From positions 992,001-1,056,000 of the forward strand of contig JACATO010000631.1 in assembly GCA_018389105.1 (NCBI GenBank): DNA of 64,000 bases, in the 5' to 3' direction. Below are positions 1-13,400 of the stretch, one piece after another (the first letter of the stretch is position 1; each line of letters starts with the position of its first letter). This DNA comes from Nautilus pompilius. Its lineage: Eukaryota > Mollusca > Cephalopoda > Nautilida > Nautilidae. Below the pieces are notes generated by a model. That model saw nothing but the letters and a program-made list of their open reading frames with translations, did not search any database and had not been told where the DNA came from. The position numbers and the translations under genes were made by a program.

Positions 1-2369
1 CATCACAGATAGATATTAGAAAGGTTTCTTGTCTTTTCTGACATAGAATTATTAATATTACTGACAAGTGTTAAGAATTATATTGATGGCCATTTATCTT
101 CCCTGGGAACTTTGCATAAGTTGCTTGTAACTAGTGAATTTTTCTAAACTATCGTTAGTTTTTCTGGGTTGAAATAGTGATGGTAAAGCACGAAAGTGAT
201 GTCAGTACTCTATCGCAGCTGACAGTTACTTTAAGCTCTTAATGCTTCTGATCCACCTACAGCTGAGCACGCTGAAAATAGAAAATAGTGGCACTTCTAG
301 TGCTCTGCAGTTCTGATGATGACTTAAACTGTAAGCAGAATTGGACTAGAGTCTGAAAAGAAATACCTGGATAGCTTATTTCGACAGTAGTCTAAAGTCA
401 GCATTCATTCCAGGGACCATTACAGCAATGCTATTTAAGCTAGGGTTTTTTTTTTTTTTTCTTTTTCAGCATTCATGGTATACTTAGATCAGATTGGATT
501 ACTTCTCCATTTTGAACATGGCTGCTTATAACATGAACTATTTGGAAATCAAATGTCTCTTAATTTCGTAGTGCTGGCTTCTGAATATTTTTTGCCACAG
601 CGTACATTTTTACATTTTACAAAAGCGATGCAGGTATTCCTAACGTTTTTTTGGGTAAGCATAACCAAGTAATGGAATCAAATGAGGAGCTACCAGTTTA
701 CCACGCAAGAGGCACTTAATTTGGATTATGTGTGATGGTGGTGCTGCTGCTGCTGCTGACATTGAAATTTGAATACTGGAATCTTGATCTTTTTTCCTCT
801 CACTGTATAAGTTCTCACTTTAATTATAGCTCAAGAATTTATATTGGAAATAAGGTATGCAATTCATTTCATGGGGCTGATTAGGGGTTTTAATAAAGAC
901 TAAGTGAAAGAGAGGTGAAAATTCTTGTAAATGCATTGCAAAACCTGATCACTGCAAGTATTCTAAAACCCTGGGGAGTATTTAATGAAAAGTAATGATC
1001 TAAATCCGATCAAACCAAATATAAAATTAAAAACAAGAAAATGAGAGAAAACCCAAAGGTGGTAATTAGCTTTTCAGTTACCTCAACCCATGCACTGGTA
1101 CTGATAAATGTGGACTCAATAAGGAGTATATAATTTATTAGTGTATATAGTGACGTGCATATTAGCATGTGACTGCCAGAAAGTTTATGGATGATGAAAT
1201 GTTTCTTTAAGATTTTGATCAAATAGACTTCTTCAAATATTCCACTGGGATATTTCCTCGTTGAGTTTACAAGTATGGCTGCTGGTATATGGGGATGATA
1301 ATAAAATTGTTTTTATCTGTGCTGGAATCTTTGTTATGACTTAGTGGGATTAACCCAGAGGAGGTTAAAATATTTCTATGGCTGACTAACAAATGGGGAG
1401 ATGAACTCAGAACTGAAAGATGAAATAGTTTTATTTGAAAAAAAAAAAAAATATTGTAAAATGAGCTGTCTGTGTTTTATATTGCTGTTTGATGGTATTG
1501 AACTAACATTGGAATCTGTAACACTCTAGGCATCTATTGTTTGGTGGGTTTTTTTTTTTGAAATTTATAGGTTTTATAATTGTGGAAGAATGCACCTTCA
1601 TAGCTGGTGTTAAACTTCATTTGGAATTGTTTAATTCGGTTTTAGAGATCTTTGAAAACTTGAACTGTTGTATAAAGAAGAGAACTGACCCGACCACATT
1701 CTGGCATGAACTAGGAAAAGTGATACTTTGCCTATATGTGACTACAATGGCTGCCACAACTGTGCATTCACCATTGAAATAGTTACTATTTCAAACATAA
1801 AAGTCAATTTATTAGCCATGTAATTACATGAATATTGGCATATGACTTAGAAAATCTATCTACAGTGACTGAAAGAAGTATTCAATCATCTCAGAATAAT
1901 AATTAGTAACAGAATAAAGTTTACCTTCACTGAAGATTGCAGAAGTCCTTTTTTTCACCTGTCACAGCATGTGAAAGCTGCTATTGTGGCTGAGGCTGGT
2001 AATACTAAATACTGTTAACACTTTGAAGCTTTGATTACACTGTACAACAAATTACAGGTTCAAAAAAAGTACAAGTTAAGAAAGACTTGTTTCTGGGTCA
2101 AAAAATTGTCCTGATTCTGAATCTGACCTTTATTTATCCAGATTAGGCACCGTTTTCCTGTGCCGTGAACCATATGTTTTATAATATACTGTATAATATT
2201 GCGTAACACAAACATTGTAAATACTGAATATTACAAAAAACAAAACAAAAATTTAGTTGGTATAACAAAACATTATTGGGTATGAATTAAAAATACACAC
2301 ATGTCAGTTTAAACAACCTTTGTCCTTCTAAACCCTTTTGTGTGGAGTGTGATCTTCTGTTTTTATACC
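1..2369. other. AT-rich sequence without recognised gene
   Basis: Only short chance frames are present, together with T-runs near 449 and 1550 and a short CTG-type run near 740. If the SLC7-like gene extends upstream, this is intronic. Its upstream exons (IGSGIF-type segment) were looked for here and not found. Confidence 0.5.
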
Positions 2370-3236
2370 CCCAGCAGTAGTCTGCCAACATGCCAGGGTT
2401 CCATTTTCCTTTGAATCATTGCTCCATCACTATATATCCTGATGAAATCTCTCGCCATGTTCATCACTCACATCACCAAGATTTTCCGCAAAAAAATCCA
2501 AATGAGAGTGGAGCACATGAACTTTTAGAGACATGTTACATCCCATGTCATGGTAATGACTCAGCAGATCATTCACAACTTGCACATAGTCCTTTTGAAC
2601 GATGTTTGCCAGGAAGTTATTGCAAACTCCTTGAATGATTCAAAGGCAAGCTTCTTTTTCTCATGAGATGTGTGATGAAGGTTTCATCAAGTACAATTTT
2701 TTCGAATTTGGGGACCTATGAAGACACCTTCTTTAATTTTAGCTTGACTCAAGGAAGGAACTTTCCTGCAAGGTATGCAAATGCGGAGGATTCCCTTGTC
2801 CAAGGCTTCACAAATTGCTTGAACAAACAAGTTTAATATGCAAAGGTGGGTAAAATAATTCTATCACTTTTTACAAGTGGTTTGTGCATAATGTTGTGTT
2901 TTCCTTGCTCAATACATCTCGGATCGGCCAATCCTTGCGTACATAATGTTCCGCTCTTGCTCTGGAATTCCATAAGCACAGGAAGCAGCAAAATTTAGTA
3001 TAGCCAAGCTGTAGGCCAGTAAGCATGGCCACAACCTTAAAATCTGCACAAATATGCCAGTTATGGTCATCATACTGTATGCTTGTTAGAATTGCTTTCA
3101 GATTTTCATATGATTCTTTCATGGTGGTGCTATAAGCTATGGGAACAGAAGGCAGAGTGTTACCATTGTGTAGCAGAACAGCTTTGATGCTGTTCTTGGA
3201 TGCATCTATGAAAAGTCGCCAGTTATCATTAAAATA
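2370..3236 (-). pseudogene. Decayed transposase-like gene of the WREP / HGERFHQDI family (copy 1)
   Basis: On the minus strand the pieces appear in gene order. First comes KAVLLHNG (near 3170), then YENLKAIL and CADFKVVAML (3000-3110), then CFLCLWNSRAR and HYVRKDWPIRD (2900-3000). EHGERFHQDI-like and ADYCW fragments follow near 2370-2470, with stops and frame shifts between them. The same blocks occur in the copies at 51.2-52.2 kb and 57.9-59.5 kb. It lacks the N-terminal third. It is a remnant with no open frame; element ends were not found. Confidence 0.75.
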
Positions 3237-3257
3237 ATCAAATAAATTAATATTAAA

Positions 3258-3281
3258 TTAAATAAAATATTTTATTTAATG
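3258..3281. repeat. 24-bp perfect AT-only palindrome
   Basis: Two 12-base arms (ATTAAATAAAAT and its complement) abut without a loop. It lies about 20 bp beyond the visible end of transposase-like remnant copy 1. AT-only composition makes chance occurrence quite possible. Confidence 0.5.
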
Positions 3282-5563
3282 ATAATAACAAAAAGGGTAT
3301 ACAGTGGACAATTCTTGTAAAACCATGCCTAATTTAACAAAAGAAGGCCAGAAATGGATTTCCCATGTAATTTTGCATATAAAGATGGCCACAGATGACT
3401 CGTACTTTTTTGAGTTTTTCACAGTGTTATGTGAAGATAGATATCAGTATTCCATAAGTTTAAACATGATGGAATATTTATTTTGGTGGAAAATTCTGTG
3501 CTGCAATAATAAGGGTACAGAAGTATTTAAGCACATTATATATGAAAACAATAGTAGGCATTCACTTTACAAGGAGTTAAACGCGCTTTAGCAAGAAGCT
3601 TTGGCAAAAGACTGATTATTCTGAGGCATTTTGATTTTTTTTTTCCTTTTTTTTAATGTCTGAAATAATTATTTTTGATAAATTGAAAATCTCCTCTATG
3701 CTTGGTGACTTATTTTATTGGTCAGTCCACAATTGCTGCTAGTGTGATTTCTGTACATTAGGCTTGTGGAACAATATAAATTGGTTCAGCAAAAGATGTC
3801 AATGAATTTTTTTAGTGCTTCAAAACTCCTGTAAATTGGTGAAAGATGGCCACCGGCAAAGGCTGTTCTTTTGATCTTGAAGTATTGCTTTCACAAAGCC
3901 GTGTTGTGTGACATGAAGGATTCTGAGTGTGGAATCTAGCAAGTTTGCTTCACTTCTATCAGCAGTGTATTTTGAGATAGTTTCAGCTGTGTATCTTGTG
4001 GTGGTTCAGCAACATCAATGATTCTGTCCAACAGACCTATCAGGTTTCTGTGATGGTTGCCATTGGACTGGCCACCCTGTAGTAGGGTACAGGATCTTAA
4101 TAGGAAAAATGTGGGGGGTGGGAGACAGATCTGATTTATTTTCTTGCTCACTAATGGCAGTGGGATGCTGTGACTTTGGATCTTCACCATTAACTGAGAA
4201 GCAACTGATATGTAGAAGAAAAAGAAAATAAAGCTATTCAAATTGGTTTTCAAACTTTCATGAAAGCTGTCTTTATGGAATAATTCTTTGCAGTAAGTCT
4301 ATCACTTTTGAATAAGTTACATCATATGATGAACCTGTAGGTGTGATGAGTCTTAAGTGTTCTCTGGAGTTAAAAAGAGAATTTAAACAGTTTTTGAAAA
4401 CTGAAGTGCTTTTTTTTTTTTTTACTTCATAAACAGATATTCAGTTCATGCAATGAATAGACACAGTGAACGTGAGTGGACGAAGTATTCAATGACACCT
4501 TGGTTATCTTTTTAGTACATTTCCCCAAATAATGTGTTTTAAGGTGTCTGTCATTTTGTATTCATCCGAATGTATTCATATTTGGAAATTAGTTTGACTA
4601 TGCCATGTCAAGTGCAGTGCCATAAGAAAATTTTGTAATCTGTATTATTTTTGAAGAATGGTCAAAGTTTGTGAATTTCAGTATTTCAAAAATTGTGAAT
4701 TAAGAGTTTATTTGCATATTCACCAAACTTGAGGTTACCATGGCAACCATGTAAATGAATTGTGAACATATACCTTGGGTTGAATTTAGGAATCTGAAAC
4801 CCCCGTTCCAAAAATGATTTGTAAAATAAATAATGAATTCTCTCCAGCTATTAAAAAAAAAAAAAAAATTAAAGTTACTCCCCTTTCATCATAATGTTGT
4901 TATCTAAATGTATATTACAAAATACAGCTCAGTTGCAAGGATATTTTTTTCTTTAGAAAAAATGGCTAATGGTATTGAGTCAGGTTATTTTGTTAGTTTT
5001 GTTTTTGTATTTGTTGTCATCCAAATAGGAAAAAATTTCCAGTGACATTTTAATGTAAAATTGTTAATATTCTGATTGTTAGTTTAACAAAGAGCTGGGA
5101 ATGAAATTTATAGGTTCTTGTGTTGAATCACTTCTTCTATTTCATTTACCATTTTAATAAAATTGTAACATGTAAGACATTTTCTAAGTTAACTTAAATA
5201 ACAGACGCAACATAATATAGCCTACGCATTGTAGATAAAAGAAGCTATTGGTGCTTTGACAGCAAACAAGATTTTCTCTCTATACCCTCCTGATATTTTT
5301 GTTGTTTTTCATTATTTTTTTTTTACTTCTATTAGAAATACCAAAGTCATATATATCTAAACTCATTCTTTGAATTTTAAATATAGTGAAAATTTGTTCT
5401 TTAATCTTTCAAACTGATCATCAATTTATATATAGGAAACTTTGAGTTGCACAAAAGACATTGGGAAATAGAGACGGATTTATGCTTTAGATAGTACTTA
5501 CAGCTGGTAACTGTAATTTGCTCAAAATACATATAGAAGAGGGTGGGGTGGGTGTGTGTGTGT
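3282..5563. other. AT-rich non-coding sequence
   Basis: A plus-strand frame at 3304-3591 (95 codons) and a minus-strand frame at 3936-4253 (105 codons) resemble nothing I recognise. They have no splice or promoter context and are taken as chance frames. Several A/T homopolymer runs are present (4410, 4853). Confidence 0.45.
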
Positions 5564-5565
5564 CA

Positions 5566-6353
5566 TTAGGTTACAAAAGCTGTGTTGGTTTTTTTTACCA
5601 CAACAATGAGACTTCATGTCATTGCTGAATGCAAAGTTTATCAATCACACTAAGTTCCATTACAATCAGTACACTTCTGCCAACAAGTTACAAGTGCGCT
5701 TATACCATTTTCCAAAAAAATCTGGATTTATGGAGTTAATAAACTATTGGAAAACAATTTCAGTTGCTGCTTGGTCAGAGAAGGATTTCGTATGCAGGAA
5801 GCTGCCAAGGTGTTTGAAAAGGTGGTAGTCTGTGGGAGAAATGTCTGGCGAATAGGCTGGGTGAGGGAGAACCCCAACATGTTCAGTTTCTGAAGTGTCA
5901 CTTTTATAACATGAGGATGAGCATCGTCTTGGAGCAACTGAGGCTTTCAGATGCTCATCATCAGAACTGGAAGGATGTCTGCTACATTCCTCATCTTTGA
6001 GGCTCAGATCTCCTGATTGAAACTTTGCAAACCATCGTTGTACTGTGCGCTCGTTTGCTGTGTCCTCGCCCCACGCCTGCTTAATGTTACGAGTTGCCTC
6101 CCTCGTTCTGGGGCATGGATTGAACTTGTGATGCAAAATGGCACAAAAAACTTCTCCATCCATGCTTCACTCAAACCCTGAAACAAATATCCATTTTACA
6201 ATTTTTAAAAAGGTAGGTTTTGCATAATATATACCAAAGCACACGCTACAAAATGATGCATAACTTATCTACATACACCTTCTCAAGCATGCAAAAAAAT
6301 GAACCCCAAATTAACATAATAAAAAAACCAACAAAACTTTTGTAATGACCTAA
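5566..6353 (-). mobile_element. Internally deleted mariner element (copy 1)
   Basis: Inverted ends read TTAGGT...TACAAAAG on both sides, continuing into TTGTTGG plus a T-run. TA follows the right end and CA the left, so a decayed TA target duplication is likely. On the minus strand the helix-turn-helix half is readable (TREATRNIKQAWGEDTANE, RWFAKFQSGDLSLKDEE). The sequence then jumps to the C-terminal part (YSPDISPTDYHLFKHL). The core with the first catalytic aspartate is missing. Length is 788 bp against about 1.26 kb for the related copy at 60.1 kb. It is non-autonomous. Confidence 0.85.
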
Positions 6354-6355
6354 TA

Positions 6356-7327
6356 CATTAACAATGATAAGTTAAAACAGAGAAAAAATCTGCTTAAAAT
6401 ATTATTTCTTACTATCTTTACCATTTATTCTAAACAGATATAAGACATTACATTGATAAAACTAATACAGGTGAACATCTTTTAGCTATGGTCTGCTAGT
6501 ACAACCATAACTCTGCATTGTGGGAACATTTTAAGAAACATTTTTTAGCTTTTATATGCCATTGCTCTTTAAAAATGAGAAACTACAGGGTTTGTGTTCA
6601 ATTGGTGGCTGAAGATGTTCAATTTATTGTGATGGGGTTTGATGTTTGCTCCAGATAAAACTGGTTAATGATTACTCGGCCAGTGCTATCACTTGAAAAT
6701 ACAAATTAAAGAAATACTAATGCTTCGGTAGGTCCGACGGAATTTCTTGTATACTATTACAGATTGCTAACACGTTCATTTAAGCTGAATGAGAGTTTGT
6801 CCTTTGATTTCCAACCTTTTTCTTAATTTGATACCAGACAGGAAAGAAAAGAAAACTAGTTAAATGAGCTACAAATGACTGGCTCCTAAGTCGGTGGGAA
6901 GCCCGTGATATTAAACAAGGGAATGTGCAAAAAAAAACAATACAGTTCGACTAACTGCCAACCTTATTGTATGCTGAAATGAAAATGGGTTTAAAATGTG
7001 ACTTATGTCAATCAAGAGGGTGACTTCAGGTGCTTCTGAAATTTTAAAATTTGCTACCTCTTACTCAAGTAGATTTTAGCAGATTTAGCCTCTACACGCT
7101 GTGAGATTTAGGACAGATAGCAGGTAAAAAGCATTCACTCAACAAGAAGCAGATTTCCTTCCAGCTCTAATTTTGAGGGCATTCAAAAACCATATAATAA
7201 AGATGACGACAATGGTGAGGATAATAATAATAATAATAATTACCAATGTTGCTTGTTACGGTTATAATGCGATCATAATATTTCTTAATATTGATTTTGC
7301 TGATTTTATTTATTTACTTATTTATAG
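6356..7327. other. Non-coding sequence upstream of SLC7-like exon a
   Basis: Probably intronic. A short (AAT)n run lies near 7222-7240 and there is a pyrimidine-poor approach to the acceptor at 7327. Nothing else is recognised. Confidence 0.4.
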
Positions 7328-7453
7328 TTCTCCTGATTGGTGTCAACTGCAGGAGTGTGAAGTGGTCTACTAAAGTCCAGGTTGTCATCACTGCCAGCAA
7401 ACTTGTTGCTCTTTTAATGATTATTATTATTGGATTTGTTTTTCTGGCCAAAG
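7328..7453 (+). CDS. SLC7A-like: SLC7-like exon a (first visible)
   Basis: Acceptor AG at 7326-7327 and donor GTAAAT at 7454. The exon begins with two bases of a split codon and ends in phase 1. It encodes [15 protein letters not shown] followed by a hydrophobic helix and FLAKG. This matches the family segment ...NC.SV.W.T.VQ...T..KL.AL.. that forms a transmembrane helix and its preceding loop. The exon before it is not in the window. Confidence 0.9.
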
Positions 7454-10400
7454 GTAAATATTCTATTCTATTTACTAAGTGCACAATGTAATAAGGCTTT
7501 TGATTGTAGATATAAATTTTAAGGTGGTGTGTACAGCATGTAGTTTAAATAACCATGTGACATTCATGGTAATTATGCATTACATTCTCTCTCTCTCTCT
7601 CTCTCGCTCTTACTACATACATAAGTTGAACTTAGACAATCTAAGCAGTTCAGATATCTTGAAAAGTACTTTGAAGCAGAGTCAAATAAAGAATGAGATG
7701 AGTCAAAGTGCCCTTCCATATTTTGTTTTACTTGGATTGCTGTAACCTCAGACATTGAACAGGCCAGGTCACAATGGTAATGGTCAGAACCATGCTGATC
7801 GTCTTCAAACCTCTGGCTTTTGTTTTTGTTCAAATATGTTTTTCTTCAAATCGTTTTGTGATGTTGCGTGTCTCACAACAGTCTAAGAATTTGACCTGCA
7901 TCATCATTGCAATACTAGTGCATGCAGATATTCTTCCTAACCAATGAAGGTCAATTGATTAAAGAGAGTTCTTCCGTCTTAGTTCAGAATAGTTGGGTGG
8001 TCCCGAGGAAGTCATCATGGCTCATGCAAAGGGAAGGAAAATATTTATCAAATCGGTTATTACCATCTGTATTGACTGTTATCTCATTCATTGACAATTC
8101 TGTTACTAGGAAAATGTGTTTTAATATCCATAGCTGTTAAGCTTCATGGAATGCTTCTGAAACTTGTGGATTTAGAAAAAAGTATTGATCTCATAGCTGT
8201 GTAATGATATCCAATGGATTATCAGTTTTCATTGCCAAAAGCTTAGTTCAAAATTAAAAAAAAAAAAATAATTGAAAACTTTACCTTCTATACCAGTGTA
8301 GTTTACTTAAGAAAAATGCTGCAGCTAGCAAAGAAATGGAAAATCTATTCAAATCTCATCACCAGTGGATCAAGAAGTATAAATGTGTAAAACCTTCATC
8401 ACAAGGTAAACTGTACGCATTTGGCGCACTGTTCAAAAGACAAAATAACAGTTTTTTTACGGTCTATGACCTCAACATGCATTTCAAATCTAAAACTCGA
8501 TTGGAAAATGAAAAAAATCAAACCAGAGAACAAAAGCTGATTTTTTTCAGGATGAAGATCAACAATCACAAGATATATGAACAAAGCAGAAATTATGTTT
8601 ACTCAGTTCACTGCAGAACACAACCTCCCTGGAGCTTTGGTTGATAACTTCACTGAATCAGCTTCCAAGATGTTTCCAGATCACAAGATAACCCAGCAGT
8701 TTCATTGCAAGAGAACTGAAGCTACCAAAATTATTTAAAAAAAGGGGGCCAATGCACCACAAGTCACTGCCCCACTTGTTGAGTACTGCCAGCAAGGTCC
8801 TTATTCTCTAATGAATAATGAATCAAATGGCAACTGAGATAAGAAGCTAGCAATACTAGTCAATGTGGTCAGTGGAGCTATGGTCATGAGACTTTAGACA
8901 TATTAATAATAGCACTGCTGAAACAATCTTCAAAACCCTGGACAAAACCGTGGGGTAAGTTTTTTTTTTTTTTTTTAATTTGTATATTAAAAACTTATAT
9001 CCAGAATGTAAATCTTCATTTAGTTTTTTTCAAAACACTAGCTAACTTTAAAACATTTTGTAGAAAATGATTGTTGATTACATTCATCTTTAATTTAAAA
9101 CTATAGTTTCTTAACATATTTACAATTTGAAGCAATCAGTTTGTAAGAATATATATAAGTAGAAAGTAACTACACACTTAGACCTTTTGCTAATACACTA
9201 TTGTTAAATGTATTGCAATGCATTTTTTATCTTTCAATTTCAGTGACCTAAATATTCCATTGGACAACTATGTTTGGTTTTCCAGTGATAACTGTAACAT
9301 CATGACTGGATGAAATAATTGTGTACTCTCCAGAATTAAAGGAAAGCAGCCTGATGTGTTCAGCACTGGATCTGAGTGTATCTGTAGGTATCAGTGAGCT
9401 CTCTGCTCCAGTGGACGATTTATTCATCTACATTCTAGACTCTTGAGCATAGTTACAGTTTTACACTATGTGTTTCCATTGTATATTTCCATCTTACTTA
9501 GCTTATTATATATCATTGCTATTTTATAAATCAGTGTGTTAAGAACTTGAATTTATATCAAATTCTATTAAATTTTCTGAGAGATTTTAAAAGTATTATG
9601 AAAAATGTTTTGTTTATTTTGATTTATCAAAAGAAAGATATATTGTGAGTTTAAAGGGTTTTTTTTTGTTTTGATTTTTCAGTGCTAAACAAAAGGAACA
9701 GTACAAAGAATTTCAAGAGTTTGCTGATGTAGCACAAGATCCTTGAACAGATGGCTGTCCCTTCAGAGAGAATTCTTGACCAGAACTCTAGTAAAGAGCA
9801 GTTCTTCCAGCCATGTTGAGAAACCTGGTAGACGGAAGCACACCACTGCAGGCAGATTTGGTGAGTCCTTTACCCAAACAGATAACTCTTCCTATTTCCC
9901 CAGATACATTCTTCCTGTGCTGATGGACTTCAGCAAACTTTTCTGGATTTACATTCTTAAATTTTTTGAACCTTTTGCCTAATTCATTTATATTCTTTAT
10001 TTTCGTGTTAGTGAGAATAAGATTTCGTAAACTGCCTGTAAATTAATTTGTCTGTAGGGAGGATGATTCATTCCTGACCCTTTTCCCATTAATATATTTT
10101 ACACGCAAATATCACTGAAAGAATTACCCCCCTTTTTTTTAGTTAGATGGAACAGAGATTGGTGACATGATCCCACCAGCATTCAGACCAAAACCTTGCA
10201 GTAATTATGGCCACAAGAACATGCTTTAAAAAAAAAGATTGCTCCAGCAACAAAGGATAAATTCTTAAGGTGATCAGTAATAACCAGGATTTAAAAATAT
10301 ATATATATATATACTGTATTTATTACTTAACTTATCTATTATATTTATATTTATTTATACATTCACATGCCTATGTTACAAATAAATAATTTGATAACTT

Positions 10401-13400
10401 TTAAAAATTATAAAATTTGTGTGAATATATCATATAAAATGTATGTAGATTTCCATAGAAAGAATACTGTCTTACTTGTTTTGTGCAATTTTTATAAAAA
10501 TCTTTTTTGAGTCTCAGTTATGCAAAATAATTTTATATTTTGGATTTTAAATGTAGCAGTTGTGGGAAAGATGCTAAAGAAGTTTCCTTTTGTTGAAGAA
10601 ATCCTAAAGAGTTGCATCTTCTTCATCCAGACATCCACTGTGAGCTTACCAATGAATCTGGTTAGTAATGCTAAATTTGACCATTTACTCTAAATAACTA
10701 CCTCTTGTAGTTGCCGTTAATACTGTTTTCATTAACACATTAAACTAGCTGTAATGCATGTACACATTTTTGATTGTTTATATTTATAATCTCATGATTA
10801 TAATCTAATATACTTGTTTGTTTTTTTTCAGGATGCTGTTACAATTGTTTTCTTTATTTTCAATCCTGCTCTTGCAGCTGCAGCTTCTGCCTAAAGATTT
10901 TGTTCTCAAGCTGACCATGCCAGCTTTGAAAGACAGATCTGAGGAGCTTGAACTTCTGACGGATGGGTGGCAAAGATGAGACAGTATCCAGGTGCAGGTC
11001 TTTTACCTTGAAGACCCCAATGAAAGCAGATAGATGTCCGATCTTTGAGATGGCTAACAAAAGCCTAAGTCTGCCCCACAGCAATGCAGACGGTGAGCAA
11101 GCCTTTCCCATGGTGAGGAAAGTACACATCAAGTCAAGGAAAAGCCTGGGAATCTACTCTCATCAGTTCTATAAAGCAAATTAATCACTGGCTTTGAGTG
11201 CTACAATTTTGCTATAGCAAAAATCCTGATCAAGAAAGTAAAAAGTGAAACCCATAGGTGCAACAAAGAACATCAATAATTTTTCAACTTCTGTGTCTAC
11301 AACGAGTATTGTTCATTCTGATAAATGAGTATTTTTACATATTTATGATAAATAAATAAGTTTCTGTACATATTTATATTGTTTTAAGTATCTGCAAATA
11401 TTTATATTGTTTTTTTTTCTTTTTTATTCTCATGTTTTAACTGTAAACAAATGTTTACTTCTGAGAAGTTTACTACCAGGGTCATTGTTTGAACCTCAAA
11501 GAAATATTAGGGCAATGCCACTGACATTTTCTTCAAGGGGGTTGACAGGTATGAATATTAAGCTGTGGCCAAAATCCCAGCCATCCTGTAATTATGACCT
11601 AGTATATGTAGCTAGCTTAAATATTATTCCAGAGTTCTCAACCATACATCATACATAACTTAAATTCAGACTTTCTTCAGGATGTCAACTGTTGCAACAT
11701 TATTCTTTACTGGTAAACCAGCAACATATGCAAAAAAAAAAAAAAATAATGTTATGCAATTTTACTATACCATTGAAAAATTGTTAGTCATGTTACCGTA
11801 TCTACTTTAAAAACCAAAAAAAAGAACACTAATAATCAATCTATTTATCTACTAAAAATAAGATTTTTACTTAACATATGTACATTGGAAAAGAGTACTG
11901 AGCAATCATAAAGCTCCAAACATTTGATTTATACCAAATTCAAGTTGTGTTAAATCATGGAAATGTTATTCTTCTTACCTTAGAACTTAACTGATTTATG
12001 TAAGCCACTAATTTGCACAAAGTGATATAAAAACTTACTTTTTTGTAAATACAAATAGATTAAATTATAGTTTTAAAGGAATACTGAAGATAATTTATTC
12101 CATAACACCACAAACATAATAACTTATCTATTATTTATGAGGATATTTTAATAAATTTAAGCTTTTATTAGGTTCCAAATCTGTATGGATGACATTAATA
12201 GCTTTCTTGTCAAGAAAACCATAAATAATGCATGCATGATAGTTGTACAAAGTGGTGTATGACATATGAATTTTGTTTTTTGATTTCCACTTCTGAAGAG
12301 TTCAGAAATAAAAGATGGCAAGTCTTCAGAGTATCAATATGAGAAGCCAAATATTTAAAAGAAGTGAACAGTCATTCTTTAAAGTACCATAGAAGAGTTA
12401 GTTATTGAGTAACACAACAGAACCAGAACATTTACAAACTGTAGACAAACTTCATTAAGGATTTGTATGTTTACTTATTCTCTTTCAAAAGTCAGTTTGT
12501 CAATTTAAAAAAAAAAAAAATTTGTTATATTTTTATTGTGTTAACTTTCACTTTATTTCAGGGGTGAGGAAGACAGTTTATTGTTATGCTTGACAGATTT
12601 TAATTTTTCTTGGTGTATGGAATTAATAATGTACCCTTAATCAGACACATCATGAATAGACTGACTTCAGAATATTAAGCATTTAAATTAGTCTGTAATT
12701 CTCAGAAATATGTGACAGGAAATTGAAGGCATCACTTAGACACCATCTTACTAGTGACATAATGCATGCACTTGTTTGTTTATTGATTTGATTTTATTTC
12801 CAGGGGAAGTAGAAAATTTCCAGGACTCTTTTAAACACAGTGACTACAGTGCAGGGGCCATAGCCATTGCATTTTATTCTGGTTTCTGGGCCTTTGGTGG
12901 CTGGTAGGTTCACCATTTTGAATTTTATTAGAAAGCTTAATTTACTGGATTTTTTTTACAGTCCTGAATTCACAAAAAAAATGAGCTATGTAAAAAATTT
13001 TTCCAACTTCTCTAACAGGACTCAAATGCAAAAGGGTTTTTTTTTTTTTTTTTTAAAATGTCTTTACATATTTACTGTATAAAGCGAACACCTGTGCTAG
13101 CTGTAATGGTTAATTTGATTTTTTTGAGTGGTGGATGGCTGTCTGCTTACCTGTGTGGTTTCTGATTGGATTTTACTCAGTCTGGTGGCCTGGTTTCTTC
13201 TTAGTCTACCAGTCTTTCATTCTTTGGGCACTCCAGTTACCTGCCACAGCTAAACAGAAAGAGTTCCAGCAGGGACTTTTTTGGGGGGGGGGGTAACTAT
13301 GGTAAAGGTTTTGCAGGTAAATCTTGACCACTACTTGAGAGCCCTCAGCTGTACCCAGTAACTTGCTTGGTTGGTGGGATATTGTCAGAACAGAAGTTGC

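Noticed and set aside
1010-1222. Hydrophobic 70-codon minus-strand frame as a missing SLC7 exon or membrane protein
   Set aside because: It is on the wrong strand for the SLC7-like gene, lacks its motifs and has no supporting context.
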